Shown piece after piece: positions 21,499 through 39,771 of a stretch of 64,000 nucleotides of DNA. The notes below the pieces were generated by a model that was not told the origin of the DNA, ran no database searches, and saw only the letters and a list, made by a program, of their open reading frames with translations. A program made the translations under genes and the position numbers. Position 1 is the stretch's first letter. Each line of letters starts with the position of its first letter. Origin of the DNA: Chrysemys picta bellii (Eukaryota; Chordata; Testudines; Emydidae); NCBI RefSeq assembly GCF_011386835.1, contig NC_088798.1:186001-250000 (forward strand), given 5' to 3'.

Positions 21499-23140
21499 AA
21501 AGAAGAGTCAAAATGCACTCATCTTATTTGTACACCCATCATCTGAGTGACAGTCCTGCTGAAGGCTGCAATCCCAAGAAAAAGACAGGCTGACACATGG
21601 GAGGAACAAGGAGAAAGAGAGAAGCAGATATATGGGTGAGAGGAGAGGGAGACAGGGTCACGGTCTGGCCTTCATCATATATCTGTCCTTGTGCATGCTT
21701 CTGTTTAGTTGGATGTGTATCTTTAGCGAGCACCTGTGGAAATTTTTGCTTCCTGACACTATGCAGAAATGTTTGAATCTATTCGCCCTGGGGACATAGG
21801 CAAGAAAGAGTTGAGCATCCAGGAATTTTATCCCCAAAATTACTAAAATGTATAGTCTAGACAGACACAAGGAATGGCAGGTGAGAGAACTATGCTAATT
21901 TAAGGAAGAATCTATCTGGGATCTGAGTTGGATCAGCTGACACACTGAAGTTCTCTAGAGCTCTGACCCAAATTACTTACTGAAGGAACTCATGTTTTTT
22001 ATGAATTTTAGAACATACACCAAAGATTAGGCTATAACAAATTCTAACAAACCAATTATGGACAATACAATGCAATTATCATATTAAGGTCAGAAATAAG
22101 GTTCGTTAGCAGCAACATTGGCATTAAATCATCAGTTTAATCAAACCATCAAATTAACACAGCAAATAATCACTTTATCCCAAAACAGGAAGTTCAAGGA
22201 GTTAGTTAATTAATTTAGTTACAAACCACCGGAACTCTTACTCACAGCACCAACAAAAGTCTTTAGTTGGGTGAATATTTCAGTATAAAAACCAAATTGA
22301 CTTACGTCTATAGCGCTCCCTCAGAAGCCAATTAATGCTTTCCTCCCAGAACTTCACTGTAAGGTACTGGTTTCTGGCACTTAGTGCTTTTTGCCAGTGG
22401 ATGTAAAGTAAAAATGGGTCCACCTCTGATGGAGACACTATTTCTTCAAAATCAGTAGTGAATCCTGTCTTGGTGTATCAGAGAGACCTGGGACAACTTA
22501 AAAACAGGCACATGAATTAATTTTATTTTGATTCATCACAAAATACTTAAATAACTTATGTCATGACAAAACATATGGTTAGTGTAAAAGGGTAGCAAGC
22601 CCATTTGAGGGCTAGAGGCCTGGGGCCAACCAACCCTAGTTACTAGACAGGCACATCTGAGCAGGGATCAGGTGATTCCCTTATGGGATGTGTGTGTGTG
22701 TCAGAGCCTGCAGAGAGCAAGAGGCTCTTGAAGGAAACCCCTGACCATGCAGTAGGGTTTGAACCTCAGAGCCAGGGGCTGAAGAAAGCTGAGGGCCAGA
22801 GAGAGCAACCTCCACACCAGTAAAACAAACAAACAAACAAAAAAAACAATTCCTCCTCCTCCAGCCAGGTAGGTCCGAGAGTGGTCTGCCAAGGCAGGGA
22901 AGAGCTGCAGAGAACAGACTCAAGGGATAAAGAGAAGCCCCACAACTGAGTTTTGTTTGGTCTCTTATGTCAATTAATTAGACCCTGGGAGGAAGGGCAT
23001 TACTGGGCAAAAAGCCCCTGTGGAGTTTATTTAAGAAGGCCCCTGAAAGGGGAAGTTGAAGCATGGCTGCTGCAGAGCTATCTCAGGCCACAAAGGGGCA
23101 CTTGAGAGGCGGCCTGCCTGTGACAGTAAAATTAATGCTG
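21499..23140. other. TRIM intron 1: no gene recognised, possible unclassified repeats
   Basis: Sequence at 22290-23125 looks like interspersed repeat by texture (AACAAACAAACAAAC at 22829-22844, and the block ending GCGGCCTGCCTGTGACA at 23125), but I cannot name a family. An A-run of 19 bases sits at 23162-23180. Confidence 0.35.
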
Positions 23141-23208
23141 CATTAAGCATCACTCAGTAGTAAAAAAAAAAAAAAAAAAATTACCCTGAGCTCTGCTAGG
23201 GCTATTTC

Positions 23209-23485
23209 CAGGGCGCCCAGAGGATTCAGGGGACCTGGGGCAAAGCGGGGGAGCTGCGGCCAGCTCACCCAGCAGCAGTCTGGGTCTTCGACGGCATTTC
23301 GGCAGTGGGGGGCCCTTCAGTCGCTCCGCGTCTTTGGCAGCACTGAAGGACCCGCCGCCGAAAACCCAGAGCGACTGAAGGGGCCCCCGCTGCCAAAGAC
23401 CCGGACCGCCGCCAGGCCAGGGCTTGCGGGGCCGCTGCAGGGCCCAGGGCAAATTGCCCCACTTGCCCCGCCCCGGGTGGCCTTG
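23209..23485. mobile_element. hAT-type MITE with 8-bp duplication GCTATTTC
   Basis: The ends CAGGGCGCCCAG and CCGGGTGGCCTTG are imperfect inverted repeats. GCTATTTC is duplicated exactly at 23201-23208 and 23486-23493. Length 277 bases, GC-rich and non-coding. Confidence 0.8.
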
Positions 23486-23659
23486 GCTATTTCTGCCCGT
23501 TTATCTGGCCATTTGCATGGGCACTTACCTGATCCATACACGCACTGGCAGCAGTTAGGTGCACACACATGCAGACAGGCACATATATTTCTAAATCTGG
23601 TCATTCAAGTCAAATTGTAAACTGTGTGTAGCAGGGATTGGGGCCATCGTGTGAGTCTA

Positions 23660-24075
23660 CAGCCATGGTTCTCAACCGGGAGCCCCAGCGCTTCCCCCCC
23701 CCCCCGCTGAAGCAGGGAGCCGCACTGAGAGCCCCCCACCCCATACACAGCCCCTAGCTACCCCCTGCTTGCACCCTGAGCGGTTTTCAAACTTTTTGAA
23801 CGGAGTGCCCCCTTTGAGTTATAGTTTTTGGTTGTCCCCCCACAGCCCAGACAGGCTGGGTGGGTGGGTGGGCGAGTCGGGGGGGGGGGGGCGCTCGCGC
23901 TCCCTGAACTCTGCTGTGCAGCGCTGGCTCGAGCCCCCCCAGCCCTTGCCCCCCCCAAACAGAAGTACAATTATGCCTATGCCCAAGGGTCCCCCCCAGC
24001 CCAGAGCCCCCCGACGGCCCTGGAGTTTTCACGGCCTGTCCGGGGGAGGGAGGGGGGCTCAGCGAGGAAAGGTTG
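23660..24075. mobile_element. Probable hAT-type elements, boundaries unclear
   Basis: CATGGTTCTCAACCGGGAGC at 23663 looks like a hAT terminus of the 'ggttctcaacc' type, and AAAGGTTGAGACCCCCC near 24068 could be the opposite end. A second internal motif, GGTTTTCAAACTTTTTGAAC at 23782, is typical of another hAT end. I could not find a convincing target duplication. Confidence 0.4.
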
Positions 24076-24500
24076 AGACCCCCCCCGTGTACAGCGCCTG
24101 CCAGGGCGGCACCTCGTCCCGAGGCAGCCTCCAGCAGGGCTGAAACGGGGCAATAACTAGCCCCCGCGGGGCCGGGGGGGTCTGTCTCGGGGGGCAGCGC
24201 GCGGAGCCCCCCCGGGCTGCCCAGCACCCGAGCCGCTTGGGGCCTGCGGCGGCTCCAGGTGCGGGGCCGGGGGGACCAAGGGACGGGGGGGGCCGGGGCC
24301 CTGCCCCGCTCACTGCCCTTCGCGCCGCCCCATTCCCGCCAGCGCGACTCACCCGCCGCCGGCCCAGCGCGACAGGGACACGGCCACTTCCGCTCCCGAG
24401 CTGCGCAGGCGCGGCCAGCGGGGGCGTCATCGCACTTCCGGGAGCCGCTCCACGTCCGCCCGCCCGCCGCCCCGGCAAGGGCGGGAAGAGGGGGGGGGAG
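23880..24500. promoter_or_regulatory. CpG island, probable TRIM56-like promoter
   Basis: This is the densest CpG stretch of the window outside repeats. On the minus strand it contains ETS-type sites (CCGGAAGTG at about 24432-24440, GCGGAAGTGG near 24390) and an NRF1-like GCGCCTGCGCA near 24405, with no TATA box. It lies about 2.9 kb upstream of the TRIM coding exon on the correct strand. A bidirectional role cannot be excluded. Confidence 0.6.
24353..24440 (-). other. Inferred non-coding exon 1 of the TRIM56-like gene
   Basis: A consensus donor GTGAGT lies at 24352-24347 directly downstream of the ETS/NRF1 cluster, with GGCGGCGG before it. The transcription start is inferred from the motif cluster only, so the 5' limit is approximate. 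Confidence 0.4.
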
Positions 24501-25560
24501 GACAGGGAGGTGAGGTAGGGCAGGGGTGGGGGGGACTAGGGGCAGGAGGGAAGACGGAAGGGTGGGAGGGAGGGAGGATGGGAGGGAAGAAGGGAGGACT
24601 GGAGGGAGGAAGGGCAGGGGGTGAGGGGTAGGGAGGAAGGGTAGGGGGGAAGGGCAGGTGGGGAGGACTGGGGGCGGGAGGGAAGACGGAAGGGCGGGAG
24701 GGAGGAGGGAGAGAGGATGGGATGGGAGGGAAGAAGGGAGGACTGGAGGGAGGAAGGGCAGGGGGTGAGGGGTAGGGAGGAATGGCAGGTAGGGAGGACT
24801 GGGGGCAGGAGGGAAGACGGAAGGGCGGGAGGGAGGAGGGAGAGAGGATGGGAGGGGAGGGAAGAAAGAAGGGAGGACTGGAGGGAGGAAGGGCAGGGGG
24901 TGAGGGGTAGGGAGGAAGGGCAGGGGGCAAGGGCAGGTGGGGAGGACTGGGGGCGGGAAGGAAGAAAGGAGGACAGGGAGGTGAGGTAGGGCAGGGGAGG
25001 GTGGGACTAGGGGGCTGAGGGAGGAAGGCCGGGGGTGAGGGGGACTGGGGGGAGGATGGGATGGGAGGGAAGAAGGGAGGACCGGAGGGAGGAAGGAAGG
25101 ACAGGGGGTGAGGGGTAGGGAGGAAGGGCAGGTAGGGAGGACTGGGGGCGGGAGGGGAGGAGGGAGAGAGGATGGGATGGGAGGGAAGAAGGGAGGACTG
25201 GAGGGAGGAAGGGCAGGGGGTGAGGGGTAGGGAGGAAGGGCAGGGGGGAAGGGCAGGTGGGGAGGACTGGGGGCGGGAGGAAAGAAAGGAGGACGGAGGT
25301 GAGGTAGGGCAGGGGAGGGTGGGACTAGGGGGCTGAGGGAGGAAGGCCAGGGGGTGAGGGGGGCTGGAGGGAGGATGGGATGGGAGGGAAGAAGGGAGGA
25401 CCGGAGGGAGGAAGGAAGGACAGGGGGTGAGGGGTAGGGAGGAATGGCAGATAGGGAGGACTGGGGGTGGGAGGGAAGACGGAAGGGCGTGGGGGAGGAG
25501 GGAGAGAGGATGGGATGGGAGGGAAGAAAGAAGGGAGGACTGGAGGGAGGAAGGGGTGGG
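24487..25560. repeat. G-rich GGGAGG minisatellite with higher-order units
   Basis: About 1.1 kb of purine-rich sequence is built from GGGAGGGAAGAAGGGAGGAC, GGAGGGAGGAAGGGCAGGGG and GTGAGGGGTAGGGAGGAA. The block 'ggaggactggaggg' (or 'gaccggaggg') recurs near 24595, 24740, 24876, 25078, 25195, 25395 and 25535, giving units of roughly 120-200 bases. The many G runs make it a strong G-quadruplex candidate directly upstream of the TRIM promoter. The 405-codon Ser/Pro frame on the minus strand is a by-product of the repeat. Confidence 0.9.
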
Positions 25561-25651
25561 GAGGACTGGGTGGCAGAGACTCGGTGAACAGGGCAGGGAC
25601 ATTTTCAGCTCATGGCATCCATGCCCAGCTGCTAGCAGCTGCACACCAAGG

Positions 25652-25990
25652 CCTGGGCTGCACTACAAGGTAAGGGTGACAAGCTGCCTTGTGTTGGCCT
25701 AGCTCTGAAGTGTCTTTTCTTAAATTTGGCTCCCAAGTGTCTCTCGGCACCGAGGCATGGAGTCAGTCGATGCAGTGTCAGTGTAGACGCTGCTTTGCTT
25801 ACGTTGATGGTTGCTGGCCTCAAGGAGCCGTCACACACTGACAATCCAATCAATACAAGCGCTCCTGGTGAGGACATGCACCACCAATGCAAGGCACCAA
25901 GTGTGCACACACACAAGAGACTTAATAGCTGTGGGGGCTGTATTCCAATTTAAGTTAGGTTGATATAATTTTGTAGTGTAGACATAACCT
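25652..25990. mobile_element. DNA-transposon MITE
   Basis: The left end GGGCTGCACTACAAGG and the right end TTTTGTAGTGTAGACATAAC are inverted repeats of the kind shared by several turtle MITEs in this window. No coding capacity. Confidence 0.55.
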
Positions 25991-26539
25991 AATTAGAGCA
26001 GCCCTAAGGCTGTTTTAACTCATGCCTGTATCTTTCTCTTATTTTTTTTCCTATTTGAACAGTGCCTTAGAGGGTAAGTGAGCTCCACTCTTTCCTGATT
26101 ACAGTGATTAGAGTTGTAGTGTTTCCAACTCTTGTGAGTCACATGATCTTTGTCTAGGTTTCTGGCAGAGAGGGGTAGGTGGACTGCATGGGACATGCAG
26201 GCCAGGAGAAGATTGGGGTAGGAGGGTTATGGTAGAGGAATAGAGAGTGCAGAACTGAGGTGGGGGTGATTGAGAAACAGGGAAGACTTCTGATAGTGAG
26301 GTCATTGGTGATTGGTTCCAGGGGAAACTCTCATGGTGCACCTACCTGAAGGAATATCTCATTCGTCCCCATTATGGTCCACTTCAGACAGTCAAAAGTT
26401 ATGAGTCAGGTCCCAAAAAAATCATGTCACTTGTTTTAATTATTGAGGTCTTGTAGGGCTATCCTCACTATGAGCTCAATTGTTGGGAAGTGGAATGAAA
26501 GCTCATAAAAAGTTACTAGAACCCATAACTATTAATGTT
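25991..26539. other. No gene or named repeat recognised
   Basis: Ordinary sequence with a T-rich stretch at 26035-26055. Short reading frames only. Confidence 0.35.
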
Positions 26540-26737
26540 ATAAATAAATAGATATATCCTATCTCCTAGAACTGGAAGGGACCTTGAAAGGTCATTGAGT
26601 CCAGCTCCCTGCCTTCACTAGCAGGACCAAGTACTAATTTTGCCCCAGATCCCTAAATGGCCCCCTTAAGGATTGAACTCACAATCCTGGGTTTGAGCAG
26701 GCCAATGCTCAAACCACTGAGCTATCCCTCCTCCCAG
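26540..26737 (-). mobile_element. Cry I-type turtle SINE
   Basis: Reverse copy of the SINE at 14184: tail CTAGAACTGGAAGGGACCTT on the left, then CTTCACTAGCAGGACCAAGT, and the tRNA-like head (ACCACTGAGCTATCCCTCC) on the right. Confidence 0.9.
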
Positions 26738-27489
26738 GGAAAGGGCATATATGAAAAGGAGACAGCCTGGTTTGGTATAAACAGAAAAGGATGACTGATA
26801 TGACACAAGGATTATGGTGAGGTCAAGACTGTAAACAAGAGGGGATAGGAACCAGAAAATAATAGGCCTAATTTCTGACACACCCAATTTTGGTCCAGTG
26901 GTGGGTAGAACAATAAGGACCTATTTGACCCATTGCATCCCTCGCAGACTTCTAAAAAGAGACTTTGGGGAGAAAAAATATGGATCCTGGGGGATTACTT
27001 GGGGAATGGTCAACAAACTTCTGCTTTGTTCCAGACACTGCCCTTTGATGATGAACTTTAAGGATCATTGGAGATGCCCAGACCTCAGCACACCAGTGAG
27101 GACATTTGGCCATCACAACTGAGCCAGCAAGGACCTTAGGTTGATACGTGTGAAATCCTGCTTTGTCTTCCCTTTCCTCGTATGTTCTTTCCAGTTCCTC
27201 ACTATCTTCCTCCTATTCCTTTCTTCTCTCTGCATGCTTTCGATCTGACCCTGAGACCAGCTGCATCATACAACACCAGCACAAAAAGATAAGGCCATCT
27301 AGCTTGAGACGGACTGGTAAAGAGAAACAAGCCAGAGTCCAGAGCAACTGCTGTCCTGGCTGACCTGCCAGCCCAGAGCATCCATCTGTGATTGACTGGC
27401 CATCTTGACTTTGGGAACGTCAACAAAAAGCTGTATTTCCTCACCCTTGCATCTATCTTTCTGCTCAAAAGCAGGAGTAACCACAAAAC
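26738..27489. other. No gene or named repeat recognised
   Basis: Non-repetitive text; several short frames on both strands show no recognisable domain. Confidence 0.35.
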
Positions 27490-28140
<651 letters not shown>

Positions 28141-28164
28141 GTTGGTCACAATCAAACCCCTGGC

Positions 28165-28255
28165 CATCATAGAATCACAAACGTGGGTCTGGAAGGGACC
28201 TCAAGAGGTCACCTGGTCTCTTTCCCCACGTTGAGGCAGGATTAAGTATGCTTAG
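28165..28255 (-). mobile_element. CR1 3' end fragment
   Basis: The reversed CR1 terminus (CATAGAATCACAAACGTGGG, then TCTGGAAGGGACCTCAAGAG) with nothing of the ORF left. Confidence 0.7.
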
Positions 28256-28286
28256 ACTATTGTAGGAAAAGTTCATAGTTTGACCT

Positions 28287-29616
28287 TGTGATGCTGTATG
28301 GAATCTGGGGGGCACTTGAGGATATTATGAATATTAATATTGTAAAATTGTAATGTTATGTCAGATATGCCATGTAAGGTATCTGCAAAAATGTTATGAT
28401 TTGCCAGATATGATAAACTCATTTATGGGTTTGTATCACCTTTGTATTATGAGTTATAGATATGTATGTCTGTATTTCAAACTTGTGCTATGTTCTGGGT
28501 GTCACTCCCAGACAGTTTGGCATCAGCACTGCCTCGCCTGCTTGATGGCTCATTGAGAACCATCAACTATATAATTGACCCATTGAGAGAAGACAGATAC
28601 ATCTTATGACTCAGCAAAGCATGCAGGGGCAGGCCTATGGACAGGACTCTACGGCTTTCAGGCCGTGTGCTGGGCAGCTGGTGTTTGAAACAAAGGAAGC
28701 ACAGGCTGCATGGCAAAAGACTATAAAAGGCAGCTGCATCTTCTCCATTTTGTCTTCAATCCTGCTTCTTACTTCTGGAGTAACCTTTCTACAAATGAAG
28801 CTCTGAACAAAGGACTGAATGACCCATCAAAGCTGTGGATGGGAGTGGACCACATCCACCCTGACTGAATTGGCTTTGTCAACACTGGTTCTCCACTTGT
28901 AAGGTAACTCCCTTTTCTTCATTTGCAAGTATATTTATACCTGTTTCTATAATTTTCACTCCATGCATCTGAAGAAGTGGGATTTTTTACCCAGGAAAGC
29001 TTATGCCCAAATAAATCTGTTAGTCTTTAAGGTGCCACCAGACTCCTCGTTGTTTTTGTGGATACAGACTAATGCAGCTACCCCTTTGAAGCTGTGGATG
29101 TGATCCAGAGGGATTTTCAAGCTGGCAAACTCACCAATACTGCTAGGAACCTGATATATGGACTTTGAAGTCTTTGTATGTATGTAACTGCTTTACCATT
29201 TAACATCTCTCTTCTTGTTCTTCCTTTTTTCTTTATAATAAAACTTTAGTGTTAGATACTAAAGGATTGGCTGGCAGCGTGGTATTTTGGGTAAGATCCA
29301 AATCTATATTGACCTGGTAATGTGGCTGGCCCTTTGAGGTACAAAGAACATTTTGCATATGTGAGCAGAGTTTAAAATAACTTCTCACTGTACTGGACCT
29401 AGGTGCTGATTGGGGGCCAGAGATTGGAATGCAATAAAAGGGGCTGTGTGATTTCTTTTTTTGCTTCTTGATAACCAGTGTGGGGGATCAGAAGCACAGT
29501 TTGTAACCAGTTGGGAGGTTTAACTTCAGTGTTACTCCCAAGACTGCTCTCCCTTTTGCAGCCTGCCCTGACCTTGGCACCACCAGTGTGGGCTGCCCCA
29601 GGCACCACAGGTCACA
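28287..29616 (+). mobile_element. Solo LTR of an endogenous LTR retroelement
   Basis: The element begins TGTGATGCTG and ends GGTCACA, with GACCT duplicated exactly at 28282-28286 and 29617-29621. It contains a TATAAAAG box at 28723 and an AATAAA at about 29237, spaced as in an LTR, on the plus strand. A Penelope fragment (28842-29088) is inserted between them, so the LTR itself is about 1.07 kb. No internal gag/pol/env sequence is present. Confidence 0.8.
28842..29088 (+). mobile_element. Penelope-like element 3' end inserted in the solo LTR
   Basis: Shares GCATCTGAAGAAGTGGG, GAAAGCTTATGCCCAAATAA, GTGCCACCAGACTCCTCGTT and the terminal GATACAGACTAATGCAGCTA with the other Penelope copies. AAGCTGTGGATG is duplicated exactly at 28830-28841 and 29089-29100 (12 bp). 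Confidence 0.85.
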
Positions 29617-29827
29617 GACCTGACCTAGGGAGAACTGTTTGACAAATAAGTGACTCTAACCAATATCCTCTCTCTGAAAATGGGACTTTGATGCATTTTG
29701 ATTAGGATTGTTTTGCAGTTTAAGTTTCAAAATGCTCTATTTTGTTTTGGAATTTTTTTCTGTATATTTTAATCAATAATTCTCCAAATTTTGCCATTAA
29801 TTTTCTAGTGTGTTTGCCATGGAACAA

Positions 29828-30125
29828 GGCCTGGTCTACACTTAAAATTTATAGCAGCAAAGCTATGTCAATTAAGGGTGTGGAAGTTTTTTTGTTTTTC
29901 ATTTTCCAACCAACATACCTATGCTGGTATAAGCCCAAGTGTTAGCATACACTTATACCCTCATAAAAGTGCTTTTTGCCAGGGCAGCTTATTCTATTCA
30001 TGGAACCTGTATACGCTATATTGACAGAAGCACTTCTATGCCAGTAAAGACTTCATCTACACAAGTGGCAGTTGCTAGTATAGCTATACCAGTGCGAAAA
30101 AAACTTTTCTAGCATAGACAAGTCC
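29828..30125. mobile_element. Harbinger-type MITE
   Basis: The ends GGCCTGGTCTACACTT and TAGACAAGTCC are inverted repeats flanked by CAA (29825-29827) and TAA (30126-30128), consistent with the 3-bp target preference of PIF/Harbinger elements. It is the same family as 49359-49642. Confidence 0.65.
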
Positions 30126-30845
30126 TAAGCAAGCCAAGTTCTCTGTACTCAAAACACCAAATCATGTTGTATGGTGATGGGTTATGTTAATATCTTTGAC
30201 TCTGATCCCATTTATTCCATCAAAATATTCACGTGATTCTAGGAGCTGGGACGTTAAGGAAAACACCAAATATCATGAGTCATGATAAAATCAGGATAGT
30301 TGGCACCAATGCTTTCCCAGCAGTTAAATTATGTTGGAACAAGCCAGGCTGGGAAAGCAATTTTAAGAGTAGAAACACAAGCTAACTTTGAATCCCAGCC
30401 CTATAATCCTCTTTCTGATGGAATCATGCTAAGGCGAAATGGCAGGTCAGAGATGAGGTCAGGATCACAGGTCTGTGGAAAGGGGATTCCAGCTGGGGAT
30501 AGTTAGAAATCCCTAATGGTGTCCCTAAACCCCTAAAATTTGGCTAGTTTCTTGGTGCCATCCATCCTGGAATCAGCTGATTTTTTTCCCTAAAGGATTT
30601 AAGATTTCAGAACCCTTCGTTTTAAGGAGTGGAGTATTAACCCCAGTGTTTTGGCCCCGTTCTAATTCTGGGACTTGCATCCTGTTCAATTATTTAATAT
30701 TTGCATATAGCACTCCACAGAGGAAACAAAGACATAAGGAGTTTACCAGGTGTGATACATGTGGAACAGCATAACACTGGCAGGGAAGGAGGGGGCTTGC
30801 ACAAAATAAAGAGAGAAAGCTGCTTGTCTTCACCCTGCACACAAA
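30126..30845. other. No gene or named repeat recognised
   Basis: Ordinary sequence between the MITE and the inferred C1orf210 poly(A) site. Confidence 0.35.
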
Positions 30846-30862
30846 GTTAAAAAAGTGTGTAT

Positions 30863-30868
30863 TTTATT
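30863..30868 (-). terminator. Poly(A) signal candidate for the C1orf210 gene
   Basis: AATAAA on the minus strand, 1.24 kb beyond the stop codon, followed by a TTTTTTAACTTTGTGTGC downstream element that is U/GU-rich. Confidence 0.5.
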
Positions 30869-32111
30869 AGGTTGACACATGCTTGTGCAGTTTCTACTAG
30901 ACCCAGGATTCTCCTTTGCCTCCTGTTCTCTTAAAGAGATGTCTGCATTTCACCCTTGGATGGAGCATCCCCACAGATGCAGCCTGTAAAGCTGGGACCC
31001 TTCAGGATAATGATAGGCACGAGGATAACATCACTGTGCGTTAGAGATTTCATTACTCTTGTTTCAGGACTCAGCTGCCAGCTCACACAGCAAGTGCTGG
31101 GCCTTGTAACCAAGAGGGCAGCCAATCAAAAGGAATAAACCCAAACAAAGTCCAGCTCTGAAGTGGAAGGAGCCATGAGAGTGCGACAGGCTGTGCAGCC
31201 ACATATATTCACGTTAAAGAACAGAGCCCGTTTGGCACCACAACCAGACAGCTTCCCAGATGCTCCTCTTATAACTGTCCCTGGCTTTTCCCCTCCTATG
31301 GCTTCTGAGCTCTCATATGAGCTAGGATCGGAAAGCAGGCTTGATACACAGGTTAGTGGCTTTGTCGTGTTGATGGGCAGTACCTCCCTCTCCAGGGCAG
31401 AGTTGCTGGAGGCTGCAAAGTCAGGGTTTCATGGGGGATGTTCTAGTCTTTGTCTTCTCTGTGCAATGTCACCAGGCTCTCAGATTCAGGAGTGTCTGTG
31501 CTGGTATGTGTCCATCTCAATGCTTGTCTTCTGGAACTCTGGCTCAGGCTAGGGTGCGTGAGGCTGGTGCTGAGGGTGGGGGGTCTCTCCCTGGCCTCAT
31601 ACTAGGAGCAAAGGCTGCACCAGCCTGGCTTTCACTTTGCTTTATGGTATTTCAAATACTGAAGCAAAAATATACAGATGAGTAAAGAGCAGTTTGTTTT
31701 CAGTGCCAAGGCAGACCTCCCTGCACTGTTCCCTAGTGTAACACCACTGAAGTTGGTGCTGTTACACCAGGGATAAAATTGGACCCTAATAGCTTCCCAG
31801 TAAGCTCCGCTCCCATTATCCCCTCTCCCATGCTGACCCCTTCCCCATCACACCCTTCTTTCATGTCACTTCTCAGCTCCTTCTTTTTTCATGTTGGTCC
31901 CACCCCCTAATTTAAACAGTGGAAGCTAAAACAAGAATAGTGACAACTCGCTGGAGAAGGAAGGCTGGGAGTGGAGGTGGAGGTCCTGGGCTGCTGAGAG
32001 CTGAAATGACAGGCCAGGAGTTGAAAGCCCTGGCCCCAGAAGGTGAAGAGGGACTGCTGGGAGGGGAGCCTGGGTGAAGTCCCAGCCTCAGAGGGAGAAA
32101 TGTGTCTCCAA
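30869..32111 (-). other. Probable 3' UTR of the C1orf210 gene
   Basis: Essentially repeat-free sequence between the stop codon and the candidate poly(A) signal, which contrasts with the repeat-dense flanks. Confidence 0.45.
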
Positions 32112-38435
<6,324 letters not shown>

Positions 38436-39162
38436 CTGAGAAAATATTGTCATCTATATGAGAGGGTTCTGCATCCCTGGTAGGATTCTCCAGTGAGACT
38501 CTCAAAAATTTCAAACATTCATTACTTTAATTGTTTGTTGCAGAATTTTACAGAAAAACCGAGAAAATGTTAGGAACATAGGAGCTACCAGAGCAGATCA
38601 CACCAATGGTCCTTTTAGTCCAATATTCAGTCTCTGACACAGGCCAGTACAATTAGATAAAGACCAGCGTGGAGTGGCTCACTGTGGGTCTATAATCACA
38701 ACACAATTTACAGAGTGAGATTAACATGAGAAGAAAGGGGTGGTGGAAGAAGCAGCCCAGATACTGTAGCTGGGGTAGAATGGGCAAAGTTGCTGGACAT
38801 CCACTCCGGTTGTATTTATCATTCAGGATCATTTCCAAACCTGTGACCATCTAGCACTGGAATGTGTGTCCCCTCATTCCTCCCCTTGGATTCCCAGACT
38901 CTGCCTCTGTCCAGCGTGTTCTTAATTCATTAAAGGGTCTCCAGCTTCCGAGAAGTGGACTGCACTGCTTGATTGCTTGGACCATGTTTCTTACATGGGC
39001 TATTGCACTTCCAGTTCCCAGGTGAGAGCCCACCAGCAGACATCTGCCTGTGCAGAGTGAGTAAGCAAGCCAGAGTGACTGACTTGTAGGAGGGCATCTA
39101 TCTAACTATTTATGGAAGGGTTTTAAACCAACCTGGCTTAGAGGGGAATGAAAACAGCTATA
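38436..39162. other. Upstream of the C1orf210 LRR exon; LINE-like scrap at 38575-38650
   Basis: AGGAACATAGGAGCTACCAG and CCAATGGTCCTTTTAGTCCA resemble the LINE-derived repeat at 43105. The expected signal-peptide exon was searched for by eye here and not found. Confidence 0.35.
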
Positions 39163-39348
39163 TAAATATAAACCTATCTCATAGAACTGGAAGGGACCCC
39201 GAAAGGTCATCAAGTCCAGCCCCCTGCCTTCACTAGCAGGACCAAGTACTGGTTTTGCCCCAGTTCCCTAAGTGGCCCCCTCAAGGATTGAACTCACAAC
39301 CCTGGGTTTAGCAGGCCAATGCTCAAACCACTGAGCTATCCCTCCCAG
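39163..39348 (-). mobile_element. Cry I-type turtle SINE
   Basis: Reverse copy with tail CATAGAACTGGAAGGGACCC on the left and head AACCACTGAGCTATCCCTCC on the right. Confidence 0.9.
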
Positions 39349-39639
39349 CAATATATAATGCAAGGAAGAAAGGGGAAGGTGATAGTAATTAATATAAAAC
39401 AGAAGCTAGGAATGGTAGAAAGGAGGGGGCAGTGTTGGGGCAGGGACTTTGGGGAAGGGGTTGCAATGGGGGCGGGACAGGGGTGGAACACTGACCAGCG
39501 CTGGGAAAAGTTGGCACCTATGGACAGGACAGATCACTTGGTAAACTGGGTGTAAGCAAACAATATGTATTTTAATATGGCTAAATGTAAATGCTTCAAT
39601 CTACGAACACAGAATATAGGCCATACTTACAAAATGGGT

Positions 39640-39721
39640 AGAGCCCTGTGTGATACAAAATTTTTATTCGCATCCAATCTGCAAACATGTCCTGTGGATA
39701 TCCGCAGATTTGCAGGGCTCT
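39640..39721. mobile_element. Tiny TIR element (82 bp) in CR1
   Basis: AGAGCCCTG at the left and CAGGGCTCT at the right are perfect inverted ends. Removing it rejoins CR1 text. Confidence 0.55.
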
Positions 39722-39771
39722 AAAGATTGGGGACTGTATCCTGGGAAACTGATGTGGAAAAAGATTTGGGT

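Noticed and set aside
19415..21511. 698-codon start for the TRIM gene
   Set aside because: The 15 extra codons read through the splice acceptor at 21486; the start at 21466 is preferred.
22567..23125. LTR ending GCCTGTGACA in TRIM intron 1
   Set aside because: No matching start, duplication or poly(A) arrangement could be found.
24427..25644. 405-codon Ser/Pro-rich ORF on the minus strand
   Set aside because: It lies wholly within the GGGAGG minisatellite; length comes from the absence of stop codons in CCTCCC repeats.
38653..38850. Alternative signal exon with MLISLCKLCCDY before a GTGAGC donor
   Set aside because: Phase fits, but the segment is not a credible signal peptide.
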